Source: Acanthochlamys bracteata (lineage: Eukaryota; Streptophyta; Magnoliopsida; Pandanales; Velloziaceae). Taken from it: DNA of 64,000 nucleotides. The first letter of the stretch is position 1, and every line of letters starts with the position of its first letter. The DNA lies in contig CM034135.1 of assembly GCA_019914995.1 (NCBI GenBank), positions 6,698,501 through 6,762,500 on the forward strand, given 5' to 3'. The notes under the pieces are model-generated. The model was not told the origin of the DNA, did not search any database, and saw only the letters and a list, made by a program, of their open reading frames with translations. Shown piece by piece: positions 52,501-64,000 of this stretch. The translations under genes and the position numbers were made by a program.

Positions 52501-55500
52501 AATGCAGCCACAACCATGTCACAGTGCTAGATTATACACAAACATAAGAAAACAAAGAACAATAAGAGGGCCCTCATATAGATGCACACAAGATGTATAA
52601 TAAGAAGGAAAAGAAGGGTAAATGTTAAATGTATACCTCTCTAGCGATCCCTAATTTGGCACAGTCAATTGCAAGGCGAGTTGCTCTCCCTATGCTTTCT
52701 TTGGTACGAGATAATGTACAAAGCATAGCTTCAAAGCTCTTGCGTGCAGCATTTATTTCAACAAAGTTACTATAATTGTTTATGCTTCTTTCTTGGAGGT
52801 CATTCACATAGAGGCTTGACTTTCCACAGTGCAAAAGATGAACCTTATCATCCAAGCCTGGCCTAAAGTAAATCATTGAGTTTGGCGACAATCCTCGCTT
52901 ACTAGATTCTTGATTGCCTGAACATGGGCTTGCAGAAGCACATGATACAGCCATACTGTCAGCGATGGAATCACCAAAAGAAGTGGATCGAGATAGTAGT
53001 CTCTTAGCTTGAGCTGCAGCTATCAAGACCTTCATAGGAGTCAAATCAATAGAAAATCCAGTATCCTTAGTGGCCATTTTGGTTTTTCCCTCATTAACAA
53101 CCTCCTGGCTGCATATTTAAGAGAAAAGATGCAAAATTAATGACATTAATGCAAATACAGAAAATACGCCTTATAAGATCAAGTATAACTAGAATTATCC
53201 AAAAACATTCAAGTGAAAATACTCTCCCATGTCTCTCAACTTCAACATTTAAATAACATAATGCAAATATTCTGACACTAAATACATGCTTTTACAAGAT
53301 AAACAACTAGAATTACCAAAAGATTCACCCAAAACTCTTTCATCATGTCCCTCAACTTCAACATCTAAGCTAAATGTATAAAGGGCATGTGTGTACTCTT
53401 TTCGATATCAGCTTTCAGCAATTGCACAATAACAACCAAAAATCGATATTTATTATTTCCCCAATTATGAACATCATTTTTGTTTCAAAAATCACACATG
53501 CCTTATTATATACGTACTCTTTATGTGTTCAAGTTGAGACCAAAATATTTTATATGCCCGGACCAATACGCTGGACATCTCTACATAAGTAAATTCTGTT
53601 ACATGACTTCCCAAAATGTTACTTAAAATAAGCAACTTCCTTTCTCTTGCTTTAAATTTAAGTTTCAAGCCACTACTACTTTCACGAGGATGTATCATGA
53701 TTTTGTTAGAAGTAATTTGATAATAAGCAAACTGAAATGTGTCAAGGAATTGAGCACCAGTTATCTGCAGATTCTAGCCAACCAGCAAATAAAAAACATA
53801 ATAGTAATCAAAGAAAGAGACTAATTGCACCAATCCTTTTGGCTGAATAACATTACATAGTTGGTAATTGTGGCTATCAAACAAGCAGATCTCCTTGGAG
53901 CTTCATATAAAAGCTTTTCCACCACTAGAAAAATAAGACCCCAAATACAATATGGATATACCTACTAGGGATATGGTACGCCGTAACAATTAGCATAAAA
54001 CACAAAACCCAAGTTTACAAGGGACTTACATGTTTCCAGTTCCGACATTTCCGTAAGCTTCAGTGCTTGATCTGACAGCAGATTCAGATACCAATTCCAC
54101 AGTAAAACCCTCATTTTCAAGTGGCAGAACCTTTCCCGTTTCTTCTTGTCGCAGCTCATAACAGGGCTGTGTAGGGTTCACAGAGGCATCCAACACTTGG
54201 ACTGGATTTTTCTCTGTTGATCCTGCTTCAGTATCCAGTTGCATTACCAAATTTTCCTTCCCTGCGACAGGAGTAGAGCACTTCCCTTGCACAAATTTGC
54301 TTCGACTAACACTGGACTGTGTATCACCAGACAAGGGAGAGGTTGACAACAATGATTTACTATGAGATTGTGGAGAGGCTGATAACAATGATTTACTATT
54401 ACTATGAGATTCAGGATCCAACATCACAGAGTTCACACCATTACATCCTTGATTGCATAGGGTAGTGCTAATCTCTCTTGAGTTGGTGTTTTTATTTGTT
54501 GTCACTTCTGAAGATGTTTCAATAGACACATCAAGATCTTGAGACATTGAGCTCATGGATGTCCTTGATGGGTTGCAAGGGAGGCTATGTGAATAAGGAA
54601 ATTCATGTGCGCCGCCATCCTTTTTATTGAATGACACATCAGGGCAACTAGGTCTTGGATAATCTGTAGAATCACTTGGTAAGGCAACAATAACCTGAGG
54701 GGCTTCTGAACATTCATTTACAGGTTCATTTGCATTTGCAGACATAGCTTCCAACGCACGATGAAGTCGTTTGGACGGTGGTAAAGCAGACTCAACATCT
54801 AAAGCACTACTGTTTAGGTAATGTTTCTTGATACCAAGATTACTATCATTTGCACTCAAGCAGATTGTGGATTTCCCAATTGCTAAGTTCACAGGATCTT
54901 CATGACAGTGATGGGAACATATATTTGGTAAAGAATGCTTCTCAGAATCTTTCTCGACACTTAAAACTTCTTTTGTGCAGACAATTTCATCTGTGTGTTG
55001 CTCTTCAATGTGCAGCTTCTCCATGCGAACCCTAGCCCTTTTCACTAAAGGGAGGTGTTCATCCCCATCTGCTTTCTGATGTATTATCCCTCTGTTTTCA
55101 TTAGTGGAACTTTTTTCTTCCGGGTGGCTCTCTTCCCTGTGCAACTCCACCGTTTTACACAAGGATTCAAACTCTATTGCACTATCAGACCTTTTGCGAT
55201 TTGGCTTCCTCTTTTTTTTAAAAACAACAGTTGTCACTGCAGGGTCCAGCTTTCCATTCAAACTGAGATGCTTGTCAGCATGCCTAACTCCAGATTTGTC
55301 AGCCACTGGACTGGGTTCTAACTGAAGAGAATCATTTGAAAGAGCAGCTTCCAAGTTAGAACCATTTTTCTCAGATGCTGACAGTTCAGTAGCAGAATCA
55401 AGAGTGTCACTCTTCTCAGATGGAACTAAATCTACAGAGCCATCCAACTCTGCATCATTACGACTTAAGCTACTTATTTCGCAATTATTATGTGCAGATA

Positions 55501-58500
55501 AATCTTGAACATCAATCTTTTGTAAATTTGACTTTCCAAACTCATGAGTGCTTTCTGATATGCTTTTAGACCTTTTCAGCGATGGTACCTTATTTTTTAT
55601 AGCGCAACTCCGTAATGTAACATCACTCAATCTCTTTCTCGGAACAGTTGAAGATAGAGAAGTTTGCCTAAGTTGATTTAACATAGAAATGCTTTCAGCC
55701 GGTTCCTTATTTATATTGCACAAACCAGCTTCTGCTGATGCTGTTACCAATTCCTCTATATTAGGGACAAAACTGCTATCTGTAGAAGCCTGCAACGAGT
55801 CTAATTGATGCTTGTCACTCACCAATGAGTTAGAATCTTGACTTTCTCTCTGAAAGTTTCCAGAAGCACACTCATCTCGGGTATTATTTTTCATTTTCTC
55901 ATACATAGCGATAATCTCATCCACAGCACGTACAAAATCAGCTCCTTTGCCGTGGCGCTTATTTAAAAGAACTTGCTTTTTTTCCTCCGTGAAAGCCTCG
56001 ATATCCGCATGGTTGCAGAAAGCGCTAGACAATTAAGCATGTTAAAAAGTTGACAGAAATATCCATCAATGCATAATTACAGCAAAAGCATTTTCTTATA
56101 TCAAAAATACAAAAGACACAATCATTATATTTCTGAAAGCAAACAGAAGAAGAAGAGAAAAGCAGAAGCAATCCTTAGCATCCAATGAAGCAGCACCAAG
56201 TTCAAAGCATAGTTGTAAGAATCGGACCGGACATCGAACCGGAAAACTGTCCGGGTCACGGTTCTCGGGTTGAACTGTCTGATCAACCGGTCGAACCGTC
56301 GGGTCAATAATATTAAAATATTTTTAACTAATAATAATAATTATAGTAAGAAATTTACTGCTAATGACACTACCAATAATAATAGCTATAACAATCATAA
56401 CAAAAAATTAGAGTATTTTTATTATGTCATTACTATCAACAACAACAGCAATAATAATCACTGCAAAGATTGAAATATTGCAACTATAATTGCCACCACC
56501 AACAATAATAATAACAACTAAAATTTATAAATAGAAATTTTTAAATAAATTAGGAGATTAGAAAAAAATAAAACCATAAAATAGATAAATCATAAAAGAG
56601 ATATAATTAACTTTTTTAGTATACATATTTAAGTTTAAACATTTGACAATATAAAAAATTTAAAAATCACTAATAATTGATATTTACAAATAAGAAATAA
56701 TCAATTATATTTTTTGCATTATCACATCCAAATGCTAAATCTAAGCTACATATCATCTTTCTCTTTTTTAATTAATTTTTTTAAAAATTTTTCAATCCGA
56801 TTTGATCCGGACGGACGGGTCGACCAGGTTGAAGCGGGTCAGAACGGGTCAAACCGGGTCGAAACGGGTCGATTGCTAAACGGTCTTTTTGTAAACCCGG
56901 ACCGGTTTACCGTCCGGTCGACGATTTCCGGATCGACCCGGACGGGTCGGTCCGGATCTGATAACTATGGTTCAAAGAGAAGGGAATTCAGTTTTATAAC
57001 ATTTCCTTCCAATAAAGTAATCATCAACCTCTTCTCTCATCATTCTATAAAGCGTCCCAACAACCTAATGTATTCAGGAAAAATCCACTTAAACGCAACC
57101 AAGTTATTGGGTTGTGCAATTGCATGCAACTCTAACCAAATACAGGTTTTGGAAGTGGGTTCACCTTCTGGGCTAAGATGAAGTTTTCACATCCACAAAA
57201 CTCACTGTGATGCCAAGTTTCGTGCTGAGCCCAGTTGCAGACCTAAAAAAGGCCCTTTTTTATATCCCTTTTTGAACTCCTATATTCTCTCCCCCATTAT
57301 CTATTTGATGAATATTTATCCCGTAGGAAGATTAATCATGGGCAATGCTGATCAATTAGCTCAAGCATTGGTTATAAGATGCATATGGAATATATTGTGC
57401 AAGATTGTACATAGCTTTAATTTACCAATAATGCTTCCATTTTCAAGATTTTTTTGATTACTATGACCTACTACTCTTTGTCAGAATTGACATATATAAG
57501 TTCCCAATGATGTTTAACTACACGGTATATTCATGGAAATATCTGAAAAAGTATTTTAGTAATAGCACATATATTAATTTGTTATATAAATTTTTATTGG
57601 ATTAGTAGATGTTACCTCCATAACCTTAAATTTTTAACAGCAGCATTTTGCTTGAACATTCGTTATGGACATTGGGACCAACCCTCTCATGCAAAAACTA
57701 CAGAAATTTCCCATCAATCAGTATTAATATTTGCCTTAAAAATGTGTCTAACACTAGTAATCATTATCCTCAAAATCACGTTGTTTGCCGATTCATGATT
57801 GTCAATCTTTCATGTCAAGTTTGCCTTTAATGATAGATAACATGGAATTTATTTTGCCTTCCGCTCTTCTTTAATCTAGAATGTATGAACTAATTATAGG
57901 AGATCTTTAATTTATTTCGACATTCACTCTTCTTTCTTTATGCCGTATTAACGCGATACACAAAGAGTAATAATTGTTGCTAGTCTTGATATTCAACTAT
58001 AATAAAAGGAAGCTCCATGTCTAAGAAAACATTTCATTGTTTGTATAGATGCAAGTATTGTATCTAATAATATCTAATCTATTATTTTCTTTGCTGGCTT
58101 TTTGTTATGGCATGAAGTGAAGCCATCTTCGCAATCAAATTGTTTGTAGAGTATTTGTTTTACACTTTTCTCTCTTATGCCTTCAAATAGCAGATGGAGT
58201 GGATGAGTATATCTTATAATTGTGATGAAATATAAGATAGGTATATCTTATATTTTATTAAAACAAAAGCGGATAGGTATGTCTTTTTAATTAGAAGAAT
58301 TTTATCTAAAACAAGCAACTAGATGGGTATTCATGATTCTAATATCTTATATTTGCAAGGGAACCTTTTTTATCTCTTACATGTTTATTTTCATATAGTT
58401 TACCATCAAGTAAGGGGAAAAACCAGTATCAAGTAAGAACTTTTCTACGTTCAATAAGTAATCACATCTTTCTCGGATTGCTTTCAAAAGGATCGTCGAT

Positions 58501-60083
58501 TGGCCCTTTTCTAACTACAGTAATCTTGTTAAAGGCTTAATTCTATACACTGGTTGGATCTCGATATATTAATGGTGTCACCTAAAATATTGAAAACTAT
58601 ACAATTTCAATTAAATATGCCTGTGAGATGCTGGCCAAAATTCTCGCTACCAAAATTTTAAGTTAGAGTTCTATAATGCCTTCCTAAGAGCTCATGTTTC
58701 TGCAATGCATGCACATGCAAAGCAAACTAGCAACATAAAAAAGCAAACACGAACAAAAAGTAGTTACTAACTCGCTAATAATAGCACTCACATTTGCTTT
58801 GTTCCATAAAAGTAAACAAGGACCTTCTTTCGCACAGCCAAGTAACCCCATTTCTCTGGTTCACTTATCTGTGAAATAAGAAACCTAAATTAGTTTCCAA
58901 AAAAAATTTACATGCAACCTTGAGGACCATGATGCACTAATGCGAACAAGATACAACGGAGAACTAGCAATAATAAGTCTCATCTAATATACACAAGTTG
59001 TCATAAGAGAATCAGACCTTACAAAATAAGGTTTAGAAAATATCAGTAAACGATTTTTTTAAGTATTGGAATTAGCTTCCAAATGTCTTCACTCAGTATT
59101 ATAAGATGGTTATTTCTATCAAGGTTTAACAGATATGGGGCAGCCCAACACTAAGCTTTGAGTTTTTCGCTTTTCATTAAAACAAGAACTAAGAGAGGCT
59201 AACTGAACCGATTCGCACAACCAATGGACAGAATCTCAAAGCACAACTCAACATCGTAACTGTCTAAATTGAAATGTTCAATGAGGATATGATTTCATAA
59301 AGAAGATTTTCTGTACGTTTCCATTCATTGTGATTTAAATAATATGAAGAGATATTAGACCAGGAATAACACATCCTCCCATCCGTTTACGTTTCCTAGA
59401 CTATTGAAGGATTTCCCATCGTCTAGTCATATAAACCCAATAATCATATAAGCTAGTAGAAAGTCCAAGAGAATCTAACTTAAAATTAGGTCGTCCTAGA
59501 CAAACTTACAACTATCTACACACGCAAAGAAAACATAGAGTGAGCAAGTAAGAAGTTACACCCATTCCACTAGTTTCCCTAAAGAAAATAAAGGTTTGAC
59601 CCTCTCCTCAATGTCCCGTAATCATACAAACCCTTGATATTCAAAATCAAAAAAGGATGAAGGATGCCAATCTCACAAAAGTTGAACTAGTCTCACTGAA
59701 TTTTCCACGATTTTAACATAGAATCCAAAGAGAGAAGATAAGGTGAGCAAGACAAAGAGAAGGGCTTCTTCTACTACTTCCCTGAAGTTAACAAAGAATT
59801 CAACATCATCATAGCTAAAGTAAACCCTACGAAGCAAAATTCCCATGATCAGATCAAATCCATCAATAACCACCCGTTTCATGATCAAATTGAACCACCC
59901 AAAGCAACAAATATCGAATTCCGTCCTCAATTCGAACAAACATGAGACGAAATTTACCGTTGCAGGCCAAGCAGGGAATCCCTTCATCTTGGCAAGCACT
60001 AGATCGCCGATCTTCCACTGATGCTGCTGTCTAGTAGCAGCAGCAGCTACCAAGGATCTCCCAGACCCTTTCCTCCTGGCCAT
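49584..60083 (-). CDS. HUA2: HUA2-like PWWP/CID protein (ENHANCER OF AG-4 2 family)
   Basis: Plant nuclear protein that in Arabidopsis promotes AGAMOUS pre-mRNA processing and expression of FLC-type floral regulators. Eleven exons on the minus strand: 60083-59958, 58868-58792, 56024-54030, 53108-52637, 52288-52180, 52096-51984, 51894-51722, 51035-50573, 50497-50032, 49920-49750, 49609-49584; 1396 residues, essentially the size of Arabidopsis HUA2. Residues about 22-80 form a PWWP domain (WKIGDLVLAKMKGFPAWPAT, VLVYFYGTKQIAF). The 1995-bp exon 3 (about residues 68-733) is low-complexity, Ser/Asn/Glu-rich with basic KKKRKPNRKR-type clusters. Residues about 850-985 form a CID/RPR domain that binds the RNA polymerase II tail (LSRTKESIGRATRLAIDCAK, RRVDLFFLVDSITQ, RQCLKVLRIWLERKVLP), followed by REMDGMLVDEYG. 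The tail is Pro-rich (SPPPLPSSPPP) and ends GYWRPR. The last exon is 26 bp. Intron 2 (2.8 kb) carries a hAT-like element. Which HULK paralogue this is cannot be decided. Confidence 0.95.
56025..58791 (-). other. Intron 2 of the HUA2-like gene
   Basis: A 2.8-kb intron splitting the PWWP domain (after GTKQI), donor GTGAGT, acceptor TCTAG. It contains the hAT-like element at 56208-56969; the rest is AT-rich and shows no recognisable gene or repeat. Confidence 0.85.
56208..56969 (-). mobile_element. hAT-like non-autonomous transposon, copy 2
   Basis: A 762-bp element bounded by a perfect 8-bp duplication GTTCAAAG (56200-56207 and 56970-56977). Its ends are inverted repeats: CATAGTTGTAAGAATCGGAC at the left and the complement CATAGTTATCAGATCCGGAC at the right. 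It is the reverse complement of copy 1 along its whole length, with the same AT-rich core (ATAATAATA runs and the CATCCAAATGCTAAATCTAA block) and the same GC-rich CGGGTC-dense flanks. No transposase is present. It lies in a HUA2-like intron. Confidence 0.88.
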
Positions 60084-60286
60084 ATACAACTATTAAAAGA
60101 AAAACTTATTCCTAGGGTTTTGGTGGTTGGTTAAAGAAAACGGATCGGGAGATTTCAGAGATCGCCGGATAGAAAAGTTCCGGCAGCGACTAGCGGTGGT
60201 TACAGTGTAAGGCATTGATTGATTAAACCCTACTTTTTTACCGGCCGCCGACTCAAGGAATTGGAACTGAGGGAGGATAGTGGGTG

Positions 60287-60345
60287 GAGAGAGAAAAAGA
60301 AAAAAAAGAGAGAAGAGGAAGAGGAAGAGGAGAGATGATTTATAG
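60287..60345 (-). promoter_or_regulatory. TATA box and CT-rich tract of HUA2-like core promoter
   Basis: On the minus strand CTATAAATC (60345-60337) is followed downstream by a long CT-rich tract (CTCTTCCTCTTCCTC, then TTTCTTTTTCTCTCTCC). This TATA-plus-pyrimidine arrangement is typical of plant core promoters and would give a leader of roughly 200-230 nt before the ATG at 60083. Confidence 0.6.
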
Positions 60346-61146
60346 GTAGGGCGTGATTCTGTCGATAGCGCGTGTTAACGAGAGGGGGGAGGGCGGTGGT
60401 AGATTAGATTTGCTTGGATTGGATTGGGAGTTGGTTTGGGTTGGGTTGCTCATGATGTGAAGATTAACTCTGTCAAATTATTTTATGGCCGGTACATATC
60501 TAGGGTAAGGATCATCAGAACAATAGAATAAAAAAATAACTTAAAAAAAGTTTCTAAAATGAAAATTTTTAAAATAAATTTTATAATTTATCTAAAATAT
60601 ATAAAAATAAGTAATAGTATAATTTTACGACCTAAACTAAAAATATTATAAAAATTTTATTAAAAATATAAAATAAAAATAAATTAAAAGTATTCTCAAA
60701 CAAAACCTAAAATCTATGTGGCCCCTTATTAGCTACATTGAAAACCAGTGTACATCTCAGATATTTAATATCTATATACTTTTAACTACGTATAATTATA
60801 GCATTAACAATGTTGATTTAAGAAAGTATATTCATTATAAAATATGCATAGTTGCAATTTAGTTTTTCATTATAAAGAAAGTATATTCAACTTAAAATTC
60901 TTTTGATCAGTTATCACTAATGAGCATGAGCAAGTAATTAATTAGAAATATTACAATGAATGTCGTATATCGAATATGTAGATCATATCATACATATATG
61001 TTGCTTGCAAAAAAATGGCACTTCATTGAAAGTGAGACTCTCCAAGCTTTACAATTATAAAGCTTAAAACAAACATACATACTTGGAAAACCAATTATGA
61101 TTTCCCTACCTATCTAAAATGCATACATATTAAAATCGGGCTTAAA
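60346..61146. other. Spacer between HUA2-like promoter and CSP41a 3' end
   Basis: It holds the upstream promoter of the HUA2-like gene (60346-60480, GC-richer) and, nearer 61146, the CSP41a 3' UTR. An AT-rich block at about 60520-60720 ends TATTCTCAAACAAAACC and resembles the small TIR elements elsewhere, but it has no clear boundaries. Confidence 0.45.
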
Positions 61147-63381
61147 TCATGCAGGAACTGCCACTTTCATGGATGCCAATATCTTTTCATCAATGTCGAA
61201 CTGCATTTCCTTTTTATCCCTACCAATCTTAACATATTCTTCAAACCTTTCCTTTAAATCCTCGGAGAGCTTGGTAGTGCTTGTCCAACCCAAAATCTCT
61301 TTAGCTGCTCTTGGTTCGGCGTAAAAATGCTTCAACATATAATGAAACATATAAGTATCTCCAACATAAATAAATAATTCATGCATAAAATGAAAAGACT
61401 TTATTTAGTTAAGATACCATATTGCGAAAAGGAAACGCCTTTTTGGCATCAACACCAATCTCTTTTGGGTCATAATGAACTATATTAATAGGACGTCCTG
61501 CAGCTTGAGCACATAATTTAGCTAATCCATTAAAAGTTACAGCACGATCACAAACACAATTAAAAAAATTTTTGTTTGCTGTTGAGGGATTGCTAATTGC
61601 TAAAGACAACATGCTGGATAAATCTCTGACATGTGCAATGTTGGTAAGTTGCATTCCTGAACCTGGTATTGGAACCGGCCTGTCACGAACAATACCTACC
61701 AAACACAACTAGGTTAGATCAAAAGCAAAGTATTACCTTACAGAAGTTGAATATATTACTTATAATATCATGTTTAACAACCGACAACCTTTTATACATA
61801 CAATAAGTACCACTTTGCAAAGTGTTATATATAGCACTGTTTGAAAAGATAGTTATAAGCAAAAATATCAAGCACCATTGTCACTATGATACTACATTAA
61901 ACTTTGAATTCTATTTGGTTCAAATTCAAGCGTGTTGACTTACTATATTGTCAAACATAAGACATTAATTATTTTATCGCGAACTTATTAAAATCTAAAC
62001 TTTTTCTAAATAAGTTTGTATATTTTGGATGCGTTTCTATTGTAATAACTTTCACTTTGACATTTTTTATGATTCAGTTCAACCTTCCATGTGGTTCTTA
62101 TACTTAAAAGATAAAAAGTACTTTAAATAAAACCTTATCCTAGTTGAACATCAAATTGAAAAAGTTATCTACTAATTGTAGAATTATAGTCAAGTTTTTA
62201 GGAGGTCATTAAGACATTTATATAATCAATAAATTGTACTCATAACTTTCCTTTATCCAATTTTTCTATAATGTTGTATTGCAAGGATGAATTTCAAAAG
62301 GCTTATATTCCGAGCTATATGCAAAAATTCCATGATCAATATAATCTCCTAAATCTTAGTAACTCCAACTTAATATGAATTTTTTCAATTAAACCACTTT
62401 GCATGAATTTTATGACTTTTAGTACAATCTTAATATCAATCTTTTAAATAACCACAAAATCTTCTATTTCAAAATTGAATTGTTTGAATTTAGGCAATCA
62501 TGTTTTAATTAAAAGGCTTTATATATAGCTCTTGTCATCCTCTTATGTCTATTTATCCTTACATATAAAAACTAAACTCCTTAACTTAAATGTCCGAAAC
62601 GTTTTTATAAATTGCACTATTGACTCATATGATTCCAATAGAAGTGTAATGTGGTTCTAATAGAATTTATAGATCAACATTTTGAGTTATAGATTTTATG
62701 TAAGAAGAAAATTGAAATTTTATTTATTTATTTTTAATATTTTAGATTGAGATTGATTTATTAATGAAAAGAAATGAATATGATAGGAATTTGAGGAGCC
62801 AATGATAAATCCGAGGGAGGGTGCTCCAACAAAGACTAAATGTCGCATTCAAGTGCAGAAGAAAGAAAAGTAAAATAAAGAAAAGGGAAGAAAAAATTAA
62901 AAAAAAATTGTGAAAATAATAAATAATTAGTTATACACTTTATACCAGTTAACACTTGATTTACACTGTTAGACTAAATCAATGGCAAGACCTATTTTTT
63001 AGCATAAACATGACTAATGATAAAAGTTGAGCATAAGAAGTATATTGGGCCAAAATAAAACTTAACAAAAACTATGAGAAGTAATATTTTTATAATTTAG
63101 CCCTCTAGAGCTAATTACATTGTTAGTGAAACTGTTACTATGAATAGTTCAATAAAGTCATATTTATAGAGAGAAGCCAAGATTATAAGTAAAACATGAA
63201 GATTTTAGAACATTGAAGAGATAAAAATCATTGACTTACGATCAAAAAACCATTCTTCGCAATCTTTGTTATTTCCGGATCCTATCATATATTGTGGTCG
63301 AAATATTGACCAACTACCAAAGAAAATATCTGCAATGTAATTCTCCACGTCTACATGACTAGCATCATGTTTAACAATGTC
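61147..63381 (-). CDS. CSP41A: Chloroplast stem-loop binding protein of 41 kDa, CSP41a (5'-partial)
   Basis: CSP41a is an atypical short-chain dehydrogenase-like protein of the chloroplast that binds and protects, or cuts, stem-loop RNAs and supports plastid transcript and ribosome stability. Three exons are visible on the minus strand: 63381-63240, 61695-61418 and 61329-61147, in frame, giving the last 200 residues of a family protein of about 400. Landmarks that separate it from CSP41b are [97 protein letters not shown] and [17 protein letters not shown]. The stop is TGA at 61147. The transit peptide and the N-terminal nucleotide-binding half lie beyond the window; no earlier exon was found up to 64000. 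No damage is visible in the exons present. Confidence 0.93.
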
Positions 63382-64000
63382 CTATAAAAGTGAATTAGCA
63401 CAAAATCTATCATTAGCACATCTAATTGAAACAATTAAGATTGCAATTTAACATATAAGAATGATGATCACATACTAAATTCTTGAACTCTATCTCAATA
63501 ATTACTTTTGCTACTAAAAACTATCTTCTATTAATGATAGCTACTAAAACGTATCTTGACACTATGTTTCTAAAATACTAAATATAATTCAAACATGCAA
63601 GTTATTGTGTTTTATGGACTGTAATAGTCATCTTTGGCTAATATGTCCTATAACTAAGGGGCCGCATAGTATTGTTCATATAATAAATTTAATTTCTTAT
63701 CACAATGCCAAATCTAAAACAGCATAAAGACAAAAGTAGATACACAATATTATTTAAATGAAAATTCTTGGAATATATGATCCAGTTACTAAGATTTTAA
63801 AAAATAAGTTAAATCATAAACCCTAGCCTAGAAGAGAATATGTGAGAGTAATAAAAAGTAGTAGATGACGAATTCGATCACCATAGTATTGTAGTTAGAA
63901 ACAAGTTAGCTATTAAGAAATAAATTCCACACAGGCCAAGGGAAATTATTCAATGCAGAAATTGTTAAATACAATTCAAGACCTACAATGAAGATTTCTG
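63382..64000 (-). other. Probable CSP41a intron running off the window
   Basis: The expected upstream exon, coding for the segment before [16 protein letters not shown], was searched for on the minus strand and not found. The stretch is AT-rich with stops in all frames, so it is most likely intron. Confidence 0.6.

Noticed and set aside
1-64000. CRISPR arrays, operons, tRNA or rRNA genes, and a new multi-gene defence or metabolic cluster
   Set aside because: The DNA is plant nuclear. No regularly spaced repeats, cloverleaf or rRNA sequence was recognised, and the five genes have unrelated conserved functions.

Overview
The window is nuclear DNA from a flowering plant, probably a eudicot or related broad-leaved lineage; the species cannot be fixed from sequence alone. 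Evidence: AT-rich sequence, many short exons with GT-AG introns up to 4.4 kb, TATA plus CT-rich core promoters, plant-specific gene families (HUA2-like, CSP41a, plant-type Nudix), and transposon relics inside introns and between genes. I rebuilt the gene models by hand from splice sites and reading-frame continuity; every join stays in frame.

Layout. (1) 1591-13160, + strand: the last 16 coding exons of a peroxisomal-type long-chain acyl-CoA synthetase (LACS6/7 clade), with its 5' part before the window. (2) 13161-16650: AT-rich intergenic DNA with a 797-bp hAT-like non-autonomous transposon. (3) 17290-25059, +: a complete four-exon NUDT16-like Nudix hydrolase; its third intron holds two foldback hairpin elements. 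(4) 26059-35317, -: a complete 11-exon SPOUT-domain RNA methyltransferase (SPOUT1/C9orf114 family), whose sixth intron carries a decayed Ty3/gypsy retrotransposon in the opposite orientation. (5) 36.4-41.0 kb: two direct 2-kb copies of an internally deleted Ty3/gypsy chromovirus. (6) 41366-43490, -: a broken duplicate of the Nudix gene, inverted relative to its parent. (7) 49584-60083, -: a complete 11-exon HUA2-like gene (PWWP plus CID domains, 1396 residues) with a second hAT-like copy in intron 2. (8) 61147-63381, -: the last three exons of CSP41a, whose 5' part lies beyond the window.

The five functional genes are unrelated housekeeping or developmental genes: peroxisomal fatty-acid activation, nucleotide or inositol-pyrophosphate hydrolysis, RNA methylation, regulation of floral-gene transcripts, and chloroplast RNA stability. 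They do not form a pathway. The unusual content is in the non-coding part: two hAT-like copies with perfect 8-bp target duplications, an intronic hairpin of about 400 bp that would be transcribed with the Nudix gene, a pair of retroelement copies sharing one internal deletion, a Nudix pseudogene, a GC-AG intron in the LACS gene, and three small upstream ORFs in the Nudix leader. I found no convincing new multi-gene system.
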